Shown here: piece by piece, positions 36,830 to 44,293 of the stretch
How positions within the stretch are numbered: position 1 is the stretch's first letter
How the letters are laid out: each line of letters starts with the position of its first letter
DNA from: Priestia endophytica DSM 13796
Lineage (GTDB): Bacteria; Bacillota; Bacilli; Bacillales; Bacillaceae_H
NCBI RefSeq assembly: GCF_900115845.1
Contig: NZ_FOXX01000003.1
Location: 138,124 to 202,123 of the forward strand
Length of the DNA: 64,000 bases
Reading direction: 5' to 3'
Made by a program: the position numbers and the translations under genes
Notes under the pieces: model-generated
The model's database searches: none
Told to the model about the DNA's origin: nothing
Seen by the model: only the letters and a program-made list of their open reading frames with translations

Positions 36830-36865
36830 GCACTTTAAAGTGCTGTAGGTACTTTTTAGTGCCTA
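36830..36865. promoter_or_regulatory. Tandem candidate YtcD operators
   Basis: A perfect 14-bp palindrome GCACTTTAAAGTGC (36830-36843) is followed at 36846-36865 by a near-palindrome of the same kind (TAGGTACT-TTTT-AGTGCCTA, one mismatch pair). Both lie between the ytbD promoter region and the ytcD ribosome site, so they could control both directions. Confidence 0.5.
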
Positions 36866-36882
36866 TAGAAAAGGAGAAGAAA

Positions 36883-37269
36883 ATGGAAAAAAAGCTTGAA
36901 ACAAAAAAGAAATACAACATTTCAGTAGAAGCAACGCTTGAAGTTATCGGAGGAAAATGGAAGTGTGTTATTCTTTGTCATTTAACGCACGGTAAAAAAA
37001 GAACAAGTGAGTTAAAGCGCCTTATGCCAAACATTACGCAAAAAATGCTCACTCAACAGCTTCGAGAACTTGAAGAAGATGGCATTGTAAATCGCATCGT
37101 GTATCAGCAAGTGCCCCCTAAAGTGGAATATGAACTAAGCGAGTATGGAAAAAGCTTAGAAAGCATTCTAGATGCACTATGCAACTGGGGAGCTTCTCAT
37201 ATTACAAAGATTTATGGAGACAAGTTTTCTGTCTTGGAAGAGAGTGTATTAAACGATAAATTAAAATAA
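36883..37269 (+). CDS. ytcD: HxlR-family regulator, YtcD-like
   Basis: 128 residues, winged helix of the HxlR/DUF24 family: SVEATLEVIGGKWKCVILCHL (family hallmark), then KRTSELKRLMPNITQKMLTQQLRELEEDGI (recognition helix) and the wing VPPKVEYELSEYG. One Cys lies in KCVILCHL and another in LCNWG; HxlR proteins often sense electrophiles through Cys near the N-terminus. ATG 36883 has AAAGGAG ahead; an earlier GTG at 36859 lies inside the operator. Divergent from ytbDE, its likely target. Confidence 0.88.
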   Translation: MEKKLETKKKYNISVEATLEVIGGKWKCVILCHLTHGKKRTSELKRLMPNITQKMLTQQLRELEEDGIVNRIVYQQVPPKVEYELSEYGKSLESILDALCNWGASHITKIYGDKFSVLEESVLNDKLK

Positions 37270-37296
37270 AAGATCCCGCTAACGCGGGATCTTTTA
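37268..37296. terminator. Bidirectional terminator
   Basis: AAAAGATCCCGC / GCGGGATCTTTT stem with a 4-base loop between the convergent ytcD and oxidoreductase genes. Confidence 0.9.
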
Positions 37297-37298
37297 TT

Positions 37299-38291
37299 TT
37301 ACAGAAAAAGCTCTGCCAAACGCTTAAATGATTTTTTCTTTTCTTCAAAATCATATATATTCGTAAGAGCCATCACTTCATCTGCACCATATCGATTCAT
37401 AAGATTAAAAAGCTCTTTCGTTACTGTTTCACGTGAACCAATGATCATTCGCTTTCGATTTTGACGTATTTTCTCTTGATCTCGTTCTGTGTAATGATAA
37501 GCTTTTGCTTCTTCTATGCTCGGAACACGACTGTCTAACCCTTTCTCAACCTGAAGGAGCCATAAGTCTTGACTTGAAGCAAGCAACTCTGCTTCCTCAT
37601 CACTTTCCCCACAAATAATAAAAACCGCTACAATTGAAGCAGGATTTTTCAAGTACATGGAAGGTTTAAACAATGTTTTATACGTCTTTAACGCTTCTAC
37701 TCCTCTGTTCGGAGAAATAAAATGGCCGAAAACATAGCCTACTCCATAACTTGCAGCTAGGGAAGCACTATTCTCCCCAAGCCCTAGCGTCCAAAGTGTA
37801 GGAGGCTTGTCTGTTAGAGGGGCGGCTTTAATGCCGTTATATAAGTGACTTCCTGGAAGCGTTCGATGAAGATGATGAATAACATCTTGAAGCTTTCTTG
37901 GATAAGCTTTCAACCCATTTTCCTCCGTATCTCCGAGCGCTCTTCTAATTTTCTCTGGCCCACCTGGAGACCTCCCAATGCCAAGATCAATTCGTCCTGG
38001 ATAAAGAGCTTCCAGCTGCTGAAATACTTCGGCAATTTTAAATGGACTATATTGTGGTAAAAGCACTCCTCCAGAACCAACACGAATAGATGAGGTTTTA
38101 GCTGCAATATGACTCATTAATATTTCAGGAGCTGTGCTTGCAAGCCCTCTTGTTCCATGATGTTCTGCAAACCAATATCTGCTATATCCTAATGACTCCG
38201 CGTATAAAGCAAGCTGTGCTGATTTCTCAAGTGTTTGGTGAGCGTCTTGTCCTTTTGAAATCGGTGCTTGATCGAGTATGCTTAGTTTCAT
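37299..38291 (-). CDS. Luciferase-like (LLM) FMN-dependent oxidoreductase, MsnO8 type
   Basis: 330 residues, TIM-barrel flavin enzyme. LSILDQAPISKG at the start, YWFAEHHGTRGLASTAPEIL near 38-57, VGSGGVLLPQYSPFKIAE near 68-85 and PGRIDLGIGRSPGG near 98-111 are the signature segments of the MsnO8/YtmO-YwcH-like group. ATG 38291 is preferred for the family-like MKLSILDQ start. Substrate unknown; relatives oxidise sulfur compounds or polyketides. Single gene. Confidence 0.8.
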   Translation of the reverse strand: MKLSILDQAPISKGQDAHQTLEKSAQLALYAESLGYSRYWFAEHHGTRGLASTAPEILMSHIAAKTSSIRVGSGGVLLPQYSPFKIAEVFQQLEALYPGRIDLGIGRSPGGPEKIRRALGDTEENGLKAYPRKLQDVIHHLHRTLPGSHLYNGIKAAPLTDKPPTLWTLGLGENSASLAASYGVGYVFGHFISPNRGVEALKTYKTLFKPSMYLKNPASIVAVFIICGESDEEAELLASSQDLWLLQVEKGLDSRVPSIEEAKAYHYTERDQEKIRQNRKRMIIGSRETVTKELFNLMNRYGADEVMALTNIYDFEEKKKSFKRLAELFL

Positions 38292-38385
38292 TTCAGTTTC
38301 ATTCCTTCCTAACGTTATGGGCATGTTACCCGAGTATAAAACTTTATTCTTCCGTTCACACTAAAAATAAAAAGGAGGTTCGGAT

Positions 38386-38829
38386 ATGAATCATCTAAAA
38401 GCGCTGCTTGTAAAATTTATTTGTTCTATCGTTGCTTTTGCAATTGCACTTGATTTATTTTTTGATGCCACAATTGTTGATATTCTCTCATTTAGTTTAT
38501 TCGTAACAGTTGCTTCATACTTAATTGGCGATCAAATCATCCTGCGCCGTCTTGGCAACCGGGAAGCTATTATTGTCGAATTTTTGCTAACGTATATGAG
38601 CGTGTGGATTTTTGGAAGTATTCTCTTTGACAGCTACCCGCAAGTAGCTTGGGGAAGTATCTTATCTGCGCTAATTATTACAGGAGCTGAAGTACTTGTT
38701 CATCGCTATTTCCTTAATTATGTACCGAAAGAAAGAAAAGTGAAAGATATGCGTTTCAAACGCCGTCCTGCTTATAGTACTGAAATGGCAAAAGAAACTG
38801 ATATCCATAATAAAAACGAACCAGAATAA
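38386..38829 (+). CDS. YndM-family membrane protein (DUF2512)
   Basis: 147 residues with four predicted helices in the first 110 residues (VKFICSIVAFAIALDLFFD, then SLFVTVASYLIGDQIILRRLGN). This matches the YndM/DUF2512 family of Bacillus. The C-terminal 35 residues are polar and basic then acidic. AAAGGAGG lies 7 bases before ATG 38386. Function unknown. Confidence 0.8.
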   Translation: MNHLKALLVKFICSIVAFAIALDLFFDATIVDILSFSLFVTVASYLIGDQIILRRLGNREAIIVEFLLTYMSVWIFGSILFDSYPQVAWGSILSALIITGAEVLVHRYFLNYVPKERKVKDMRFKRRPAYSTEMAKETDIHNKNEPE

Positions 38830-38862
38830 AAAGCGAAAGCCTGTAGGCTTTCGCTTTTTATA
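38828..38862. terminator. Bidirectional terminator
   Basis: AAAAAGCGAAAGCC / GGCTTTCGCTTTTT stem, 4-base loop, between convergent genes. Confidence 0.9.
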
Positions 38863-39547
38863 AGGATTCCATTTCAACGCTTACAATATGCTCAATATGT
38901 TTCAGCTCATAATACACTTCTGTTGTGTAAACATTTTCATCTACTAAAAGACTTAGCTCAAGCTGAAGAAGATCACTATTTTTTAAATCTTTAATTCGGA
39001 CTTTTTGTGCCTTCATTTTACGCTGTTTTAGTTCTTTCAAGATATCCGTCATTTTTTCATCGTTATCTACTACAATCTTTACTTTTAGCTCTTTTTCACG
39101 AAGCTTTTTCGGACCGATTCCTTTAATTAAAACAGGTAAAATTTCAACGCTTATAATAAGCAATCCTGTTGCCAGAATGGCTTCGAACCAAAAACCCGCT
39201 CCACAAGCAATTCCGACTCCTCCTGCTGCCCATACCATTGCTGCTGTTGTTAATCCAGAAATAATATCGTTATTTCGGCGTAAAATTACACCTGCGCCTA
39301 AAAATCCGATTCCAGATACAATTTGAGCAGCCAATCGCAGAGGATCCATCGGTCGCTCATACTCTTCTGCGAACTGATAGGCAGCCTCAATGGACACACT
39401 TGTTAATAAACAGCTTGTAATCCCAATTACAACGCATGTTTTGAGTCCTAACGGTTTTTTCTTTAGCTGACGTTCAAGGCCAATAATGATAGATAAAATA
39501 GCAGAAACCCCAATGTTAAAAATAAACTCATGGTTATACAGGTTCAT
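38858..39547 (-). CDS. MgtC/SapB-family membrane protein
   Basis: 229 residues. An N-terminal membrane domain of five helices carries ILSIIIGLERQLKKKPLGLKT, which contains the conserved Glu-Arg, and the MgtC signature GIGFLGAGVILRR near 79-91 plus GLTTAAMVWAAGGVGIACGAG. Residues about 150-229 form a cytosolic ACT-like regulatory domain. In pathogens MgtC helps growth at low Mg2+ and inhibits ATP synthase; the role in Bacillus relatives is unclear. No Mg2+ riboswitch is seen in the 130-base leader. Confidence 0.85.
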   Translation of the reverse strand: MNLYNHEFIFNIGVSAILSIIIGLERQLKKKPLGLKTCVVIGITSCLLTSVSIEAAYQFAEEYERPMDPLRLAAQIVSGIGFLGAGVILRRNNDIISGLTTAAMVWAAGGVGIACGAGFWFEAILATGLLIISVEILPVLIKGIGPKKLREKELKVKIVVDNDEKMTDILKELKQRKMKAQKVRIKDLKNSDLLQLELSLLVDENVYTTEVYYELKHIEHIVSVEMESL

Positions 39548-39683
39548 CCTTTTGCTCCTCCAAAGAACTTTTCTCTCTTATTGCATTATCCGTTCTATTA
39601 AAAGTTTGCCCTTTTATCATTAATTTATCAAGTATAATTTACATATAGAATGTACTTAACAATGAATAGGATAAAAAAACATC

Positions 39684-40076
39684 CTATGCAATGGATGCTT
39701 TTTCTGTTTCTTTTAGCTTATTCTCCAACGTGTTCATCTCAATCTCTGCTTGCTTTCTTTTAGCAAAGGAAAGCTTCAATGCTTCTTCATCAAAGCGTGC
39801 TTTTTTAAGTAACATTTCTACAGATTCTATAAACATTGGGACAGTTTTCAGAGCGCTTTGATGATTATTGTTATACTGTTCTGGTACAGCTAACTTCTTC
39901 ATGTCTTCTAAGCAAGAGGTATATTGTTTTAAAAGCTCCCTATATCCTATATTCACTTCTTTTATCGTTTTTCTTTGTTCCATTAAATCTTGGTTTAAAG
40001 AAATATATGCGTTTGAAATATTCGTTAAACTTCTTTGAAGCTCCTCTCTTGCTTCAATATAGTTTTCTTTATTCAC
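39684..40076 (-). CDS. Helical coiled-coil protein, unknown
   Basis: 130 residues from GTG 40076 (AGGGGGAG 6-8 bases upstream); a longer open frame to 40253 runs through terminators and is rejected as coding. No membrane segment or signal peptide. Long amphipathic helices with heptad-like spacing are predicted, strongest over residues 1-60 and 85-125 (AKRKQAEIEMNTLENKLKE). The single Cys is in YTSCLEDM. Family not recognised. A sigma-B-type promoter lies 31-60 bases upstream and no other gene shares it, so this may be a general-stress protein. Confidence 0.6.
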   Translation of the reverse strand: MNKENYIEAREELQRSLTNISNAYISLNQDLMEQRKTIKEVNIGYRELLKQYTSCLEDMKKLAVPEQYNNNHQSALKTVPMFIESVEMLLKKARFDEEALKLSFAKRKQAEIEMNTLENKLKETEKASIA

Positions 40077-40114
40077 GATTATTTCTCCCCCTATCGTTAT
40101 GGCTTTTCTTCTCT

Positions 40115-40139
40115 TTACCCTATTTAATTTAATAGAAAC
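40115..40139 (-). promoter_or_regulatory. Sigma-B-type promoter
   Basis: GTTTCT (40139-40134), 13-base spacer, GGGTAA (40120-40115). This fits the general-stress sigma-B consensus (GTTTNN, N12-15, GGGWAW) and points at the coiled-coil gene starting at 40076. Confidence 0.55.
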
Positions 40140-40141
40140 AC

Positions 40142-40177
40142 AAAAAATCCATGAAGAGACTACTTCTTCACGGATTT
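40142..40177 (-). terminator. Intrinsic terminator upstream of the sigma-B promoter
   Basis: AAATCC-TGAAGA stem (40172-40177, 40165-40170 with 40145-40150, 40052-type partner at 40152-40157) with one G-U pair and a 7-base loop, then TTTTTT on the minus strand. It is a second stop behind the RNA at 40185-40300 and would insulate the coiled-coil gene. Confidence 0.65.
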
Positions 40178-40184
40178 CTGTACA

Positions 40185-40300
40185 AAACAAAAAGAGGCCG
40201 TATAAACGGCCTCTCTGACGTATTGCGGCGAAAAACCATATGACCACATTCATATGTTGAGCAAAAGCTCATTTTTCGTCTTATGCAATTAGCTCATCGC
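40185..40300 (-). ncRNA. Candidate structured small RNA
   Basis: About 116 nt with its own promoter and terminator and no start codon with ribosome site. The predicted fold has an outer stem CGAAAAA / TTTTTCG (40278-40272, 40235-40229) with TTGC/GCAA beyond it. It encloses two hairpins, TGAGC-TTTT-GCTCA and CATATGA-6-TCATATG, giving a three-way junction. A terminator AGAGGCCG / CGGCCTCT (40214-40193) with U-rich tail follows. It does not fit any riboswitch or small RNA that I recall. It may be a trans-acting RNA or the aptamer of a leader that ends before the coiled-coil gene. Confidence 0.6.
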
Positions 40301-40306
40301 TTTATT

Positions 40307-40335
40307 AATATAACATCATTCATAAAAAATAACAA
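40307..40335 (-). promoter_or_regulatory. Promoter of the candidate small RNA
   Basis: TTGTTA (40335-40330), exact 17-base spacer, TATATT (40312-40307). Confidence 0.6.
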
Positions 40336-40406
40336 TCTTTTTTTTATTTTCTATTAGAGAGATTTATAGTACGATATGAACATAGAAAAGAAAAGGAGCG
40401 AAAATA

Positions 40407-41222
40407 ATGGCCTATAAAATGATTGTGCTAGATTTAGATGATACCCTTTTGCGTGACGATCATACCATCTCACCATTAACAAAAAAAGCACTAATGGATG
40501 CACAAAAGAGCGGTGTAAAAGTCGTCTTAGCTTCTGGACGTCCTACATATGCAATGCTTGATATTGCGAAGGAACTTCATTTAGATGAGTATGGAAGTTT
40601 TATCTTATCTTTCAATGGAGCTAAGATTATTAATTATAAAACTAAGGAAGAACTTTTCAGTAGTACCCTTTCTCCTGAAACAGTGCACCATTTATACGAC
40701 TTAAGTAGCAAAGAAGACGTGGACATTCATACGTATGTAGGCGATACCATTGTAACGCAAAAAAACAATGAATTTACAGAGATTGAGGGACAAATTACAG
40801 GATTGCCAATTAATGAAGTTTCTAACTTTAAAGAAGCCATCACAACTCCTGTTGTAAAAGTTCTTATGGTGGGTAATCCCGAAAAGCTAGCCCTTGTAGA
40901 AAAGAAACTCCAAAGAGAACTGAACGGCATTCTTAGCGTTATGAGATCGAAGCCTTATTTCTTAGAATTTACAGAGGCTGGGGTAACAAAAGGAACGAGC
41001 TTGAGCCAACTTATTAAAAAGCTTGGTATTGAACGTGAAGAAGTTATTGCGTTTGGTGATAGCTATAACGACCTTGCTATGCTTGAATTCGCAGGGCTTG
41101 GAGTTGCTATGGGTAATGCCCCTGATGACATTAAAGAAAAAGCAGACTATGTAACAGATACAAACATGAATGACGGTATTCCAAAAGCTCTTGAAAAATT
41201 TGTTTTAACACCAGCACACTAA
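40407..41222 (+). CDS. Cof-type HAD phosphatase (YxeH-like)
   Basis: 271 residues. HAD motif I is DLDDTLLRDD (9-18), motif II the Ser in LASGRPT near 42, motif III the Lys near 195-200 (TEAGVTKGTSL), motif IV GDSYNDLAML near 216-225. The IIB-type cap lies between motifs II and III. Such enzymes dephosphorylate sugar phosphates, FMN or pyridoxal phosphate with broad specificity. AAAGGAG lies before ATG 40407. Resembles B. subtilis YxeH by length and motifs. Confidence 0.85.
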   Translation: MAYKMIVLDLDDTLLRDDHTISPLTKKALMDAQKSGVKVVLASGRPTYAMLDIAKELHLDEYGSFILSFNGAKIINYKTKEELFSSTLSPETVHHLYDLSSKEDVDIHTYVGDTIVTQKNNEFTEIEGQITGLPINEVSNFKEAITTPVVKVLMVGNPEKLALVEKKLQRELNGILSVMRSKPYFLEFTEAGVTKGTSLSQLIKKLGIEREEVIAFGDSYNDLAMLEFAGLGVAMGNAPDDIKEKADYVTDTNMNDGIPKALEKFVLTPAH

Positions 41223-41256
41223 AAAAAGCGCAGGAGAGATTTCCTGCGCTTTTTTA
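41223..41256. terminator. Bidirectional terminator
   Basis: AAAGCGCAGGA / TCCTGCGCTTT stem between convergent genes with A and T flanks. Confidence 0.85.
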
Positions 41257-41685
41257 TAACCTTACACGGCGAATCATTTGATTGAAAATCTCGGATAGTA
41301 CAAGCCCCATTGCAATAGCTCCTGAAATCATAAGCGCTTTTGCTCCGAACTGAGCTGCTAACGCATAGTTATTTTCAACAATATTTCGCATTGAATTGTA
41401 AGCAAGCGTACCTGGTACAAGAGGAATGATTCCAGCTACGTTAAAAATAATAATCGGTGTCTTATAAAGCTTGGCAAATACTTGGCTGACAATTGCAATA
41501 GCAAATGCAGCCACAAGTGTGGCCACTATTGAATCTGTATCAGCATCCGCTACAAGTAGGCTATAAATGCACCAGCCAAACATGCCAACAAAGCCCGATT
41601 TAATGATTGAGTGTCTCGGTGCGTTAAAAATAATGCCAAAGGCAGCGGAAGCAACGAAACTTGTTAAAATCTGATCAATCATCAT
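41254..41685 (-). CDS. Threonine/serine exporter, small (DUF3815-like) subunit
   Basis: 143 residues with four to five predicted helices. It corresponds to the C-terminal half of ThrE (the YjjB-like part): FVASAAFGIIFNAPRHSI near 10-27 and FNVAGIIPLVPGTLAYNSMR near 80-99. ATG 41685 is used because the longer frame to 41757 overlaps the upstream gene by 47 bases and lacks a spaced ribosome site. Works with the large subunit 25 bases upstream. Confidence 0.8.
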   Translation of the reverse strand: MMIDQILTSFVASAAFGIIFNAPRHSIIKSGFVGMFGWCIYSLLVADADTDSIVATLVAAFAIAIVSQVFAKLYKTPIIIFNVAGIIPLVPGTLAYNSMRNIVENNYALAAQFGAKALMISGAIAMGLVLSEIFNQMIRRVRL

Positions 41686-41710
41686 ATTACATATTCCTTT
41701 CCTCTGTAAG

Positions 41711-42472
41711 TTATAAAACTGTAAAAATAACCGCGGCAACGCCTGCTCCAATAGCAAAAGCGGTTAAAAAGGCGTCTGCTCCCTTTGCAAGCCCTGAAAT
41801 GAGGTGCCCTGACATAAGATCTCTTACTGCATTTGTAATTAAAAGTCCCGGTACAAGCGGCATAAGTGAGCCAATAATAATTTTATCAATTTCGTTTCCA
41901 AGCCCTTTTGTAACGAAAGCATAAGCAATAAGAGCAATAATAAGAGAGGCTAGAAACTCAGCTAAAAATTTAACGCGGACAATACGATGAAAATAAATAA
42001 AGCAAGAAAATCCAATACCACTTGTAATAAGAGCAGGAAAAAAATCGCTCCATCCGCCTTGTGATAAAAATAAGAAACAGCCACTTGCAATAGAAGCTGC
42101 AAGAACCTGGATGCGAACAGGATATGTCATGCTGTCTGTTTCAACTTCTTTTAATCGTTTGAACGCTTCTTCAACAGGCACTGTCCCTGTACTAATTTCA
42201 CGGGAAATGCTGTTCACAACACTCACCTTATGCAGGTCTGTTGTTCTGTCTGAGATGCGAATTAACTTTGTTGGTTCTCCTTGGCCTTCAACAGAGAAAA
42301 TAATACCTGTTGGGGTAACATAGCTATGTGTACGACCTATTCCATATGAAGCGGCAATTCTCATCATCGTATCTTCGACTCGGTTTGTCTCTGCTCCACT
42401 TTCAAGCATCAATTTTCCGGCAAGTAAGCAGAGTTCAATGACATTATACGTTTTTGGGGTTTCATTTTCCAT
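41711..42472 (-). CDS. Threonine/serine exporter, large (DUF1212) subunit
   Basis: 253 residues. An N-terminal cytosolic region (CLLAGKLMLESGAETNRVEDTM, then THSYVTPTGIIFSV) and five C-terminal helices ending with LMPLVPGLLITNAVRDLMSG near 205-224. This is the YjjP-like half of ThrE. Start ATG 42472 (GGAGAGA ahead). Together with the next gene it forms a split two-gene exporter of the ThrE type. Confidence 0.8.
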   Translation of the reverse strand: MENETPKTYNVIELCLLAGKLMLESGAETNRVEDTMMRIAASYGIGRTHSYVTPTGIIFSVEGQGEPTKLIRISDRTTDLHKVSVVNSISREISTGTVPVEEAFKRLKEVETDSMTYPVRIQVLAASIASGCFLFLSQGGWSDFFPALITSGIGFSCFIYFHRIVRVKFLAEFLASLIIALIAYAFVTKGLGNEIDKIIIGSLMPLVPGLLITNAVRDLMSGHLISGLAKGADAFLTAFAIGAGVAAVIFTVL

Positions 42473-42722
42473 TTTATCTCTCTCCACAATGATTAGTATG
42501 CTTTTAGTAAAGAATAAGCGCTACAATATTTTAGCATTCTTACAGTGTAAAACAAAAAGGCTCAACTTAGCAATCTATTTTACCGTCTTTATGTGAAAAG
42601 AATTTCATATTATAAATAAATTGAATCTTTTTATCATCGTTAGCTTTCCTAGCAAAACTTATTCCCATTAATTTCAAGCCCCTGCATTTTCTTACCCTAT
42701 TTGTTATGATGTAAAACAATAC

Positions 42723-42755
42723 AAAAAAGAAGAAGCAGAGTTGCTTCTTCTTTTA
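42723..42755 (-). terminator. Terminator of the IDEAL-domain gene
   Basis: AAAAGAAGAAGCA / TGCTTCTTCTTTT stem. The remaining 42473-42722 is AT-rich and has no supported gene. Confidence 0.75.
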
Positions 42756-42771
42756 ACGTTCATCTATTAAG

Positions 42772-42975
42772 CTATACGGCAGAGAGGTTTTTCAACTCTT
42801 CCGTTAACCGTAAAAATTCTTCTTTATTCTGATTCTCTAGTGACTGGTCGATTTCCTTTTGGATTTGTTGCTCTCGAAACGCATTTAAAGCTTGATCCAA
42901 TACCATTTCAGCAATAAGCGAGTCCGTAACATTTACTTTAGGGGATTGAGAAGGATTAACTGCATTGTCTTTCAT
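42772..42975 (-). CDS. IDEAL-domain small protein
   Basis: 67 residues. The C-terminal half (LDQALNAFREQQIQKEIDQS, then NKEEFLRLTEELKNL) matches the IDEAL domain (PF08858), named for its motif and found in short Bacillus proteins such as the ends of YpiB and of ComK-like regulators. Probably helical and involved in protein contacts. AAGGAGTTG ribosome site. Own promoter and terminator. Confidence 0.75.
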   Translation of the reverse strand: MKDNAVNPSQSPKVNVTDSLIAEMVLDQALNAFREQQIQKEIDQSLENQNKEEFLRLTEELKNLSAV

Positions 42976-43003
42976 AAGAAATCAACTCCTTGTCCTTTTT
43001 TAC

Positions 43004-43031
43004 ATTATAACAGAAATTTCAGATAATTCAA
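43004..43031 (-). promoter_or_regulatory. Sigma-A promoter of the IDEAL gene
   Basis: TTGAAT (43031-43026), 16-base spacer, TATAAT (43009-43004). Confidence 0.6.
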
Positions 43032-43200
43032 CTTATTTTAATAATTATTTTTAAGCTTCAAAAATGTTCTTTATTTTTTGAGGATGTTGGTGTTTCTTTA
43101 CTCCTTCTCTTCCCTTTTTTCTTACTTGTTAAACAAAAAAATGTAAACGTTAAACAAAAATTAAAAAACTCCTTCACTATTAGTAAAGTTTATCGTTGCA

Positions 43201-43240
43201 AATTTAAAAGAACACCTGTAGGCAGGTGTTCTTTTAAATT
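43201..43240 (-). terminator. Terminator of the YneQ-like gene
   Basis: Perfect 18-bp stem AATTTAAAAGAACACCTG / CAGGTGTTCTTTTAAATT with a 4-base loop, touching the stop codon. Confidence 0.85.
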
Positions 43241-43535
43241 ATGTAAACCGCTTAAGCTGATCTAGACGGTTTTCCTTTGTCATAATCTCAATTTGTTTTT
43301 CTCCTAACAAATCAAAATGAGGGTACCCTGAACGGTTATCAATAGCTTTTTTAGGAAGATTATATTTCTCTCCCCAAGAGATTAAACGTTCTATATTGCT
43401 GCAGCCTACTTTTGTGACCGTTTTAGCGTTTGGAAAGCGATCATCAAGCCAATAGTGGGTCAAAAATGCAATTTCGCCCTCCTCAACGGCTCTCTTCCAA
43501 TTTTCTAACTCTTTTCGTTTAATACCGAAAGCCAT
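43239..43535 (-). CDS. YneQ-like protein
   Basis: 98 residues, soluble. AFGIKRKELENWKRAVEEGE, IAFLTHYWLDDRFPNAKTVT and KVGCSNIERLISWGEKYNLP recall B. subtilis YneQ; the family is short and uncharacterised. One conserved-looking Cys (VGCSN) and several aromatic residues. A possible cre-like sequence (one mismatch) lies about 40 bases upstream at 43572-43586, not convincing. Confidence 0.6.
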   Translation of the reverse strand: MAFGIKRKELENWKRAVEEGEIAFLTHYWLDDRFPNAKTVTKVGCSNIERLISWGEKYNLPKKAIDNRSGYPHFDLLGEKQIEIMTKENRLDQLKRFT

Positions 43536-43615
43536 ACTTTCACCTGTTTTCTATCTAAGTTTACCTTTTGTTTGCAAGCGCTATTTTATCATGTCTAGTA
43601 TAAGATTACCAACGA

Positions 43616-44242
43616 TTAGTTCGATATAAACGGCGTACCTCTTATATATTTTTTACTATCTATTTGAGAAATCAAAAAACTCGCTATATCTTCGTTTGTA
43701 ATTACTTTTCCTGGCATATTTTTTGTCGCTACTTTAATATCTCCTTTTCCTTTCTTGTCTACAACAAAAGGAAGACGAATAAGCGTCCAATCTAGCGAGC
43801 TTGCTTTTAAAAGTTCGTATTCCTGTTCTTTTTCCTTCATCATCGGCGAAAAAAAGAGTTGAAACAAATTTGCGCCTACTTGATTTAGAAATGTTTTTTC
43901 GTCCCCATTCAGCGTTAAAGACGCTCCTGTTGCCACAATATAACGTTTTATTCCTAGCTCTTTCATTCCCTGTATAATATGTGAAGTTACCGTCCTATAA
44001 AAAGGCTTTTCACTTTTAGGATGTCCAACAGTATTAATAACAGCATCACACCCTTTTATCAGCTCTTTTATATCATCTTTATTCCTAGCATCTCCCCTAA
44101 TGAAGCAAACTTTATCCCCACTTCCACTTTCTTCTCGATATCGTGTTAGCATCTTGACGCTATAGCCTTTTTCTAATGCTTTTTTACTTATTTTTTTCCC
44201 TACTGTACCTCTTCCGCCAATAATAGCAATCTTTTTATTCAT
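43616..44242 (-). CDS. NAD(P)-binding atypical short-chain dehydrogenase
   Basis: 208 residues. Rossmann motif IAIIGGRGTVGKKISKKALE at 5-24 with MLTRYRE after the second strand, then CDAVINTVGHPKSE near 65-78 and RYIVATGASLT near 100. Belongs to the atypical SDR (NmrA/YhfK-like) group; the classical YxxxK catalytic pair is not obvious. Could be a redox sensor or reductase. Promoter and partners not evident. Confidence 0.75.
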   Translation of the reverse strand: MNKKIAIIGGRGTVGKKISKKALEKGYSVKMLTRYREESGSGDKVCFIRGDARNKDDIKELIKGCDAVINTVGHPKSEKPFYRTVTSHIIQGMKELGIKRYIVATGASLTLNGDEKTFLNQVGANLFQLFFSPMMKEKEQEYELLKASSLDWTLIRLPFVVDKKGKGDIKVATKNMPGKVITNEDIASFLISQIDSKKYIRGTPFISN

Positions 44243-44293
44243 TTTTCTTACTTTTCTTTTAGAACATAATTTTATTAAAATATATATTATGGA

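Noticed and set aside
40077-40253. N-terminal extension of the coiled-coil protein
   Set aside because: It runs through two terminators and a promoter, its composition is unlike the rest, and GTG 40076 has a proper ribosome site.
43141-43160. TGTAAACGTTAAACA as cre site
   Set aside because: The closing half does not fit the consensus (AAC instead of WCA).
43572-43586. cre-like sequence upstream of the YneQ-like gene
   Set aside because: One or more mismatches at important positions and no metabolic reason for CcpA control.
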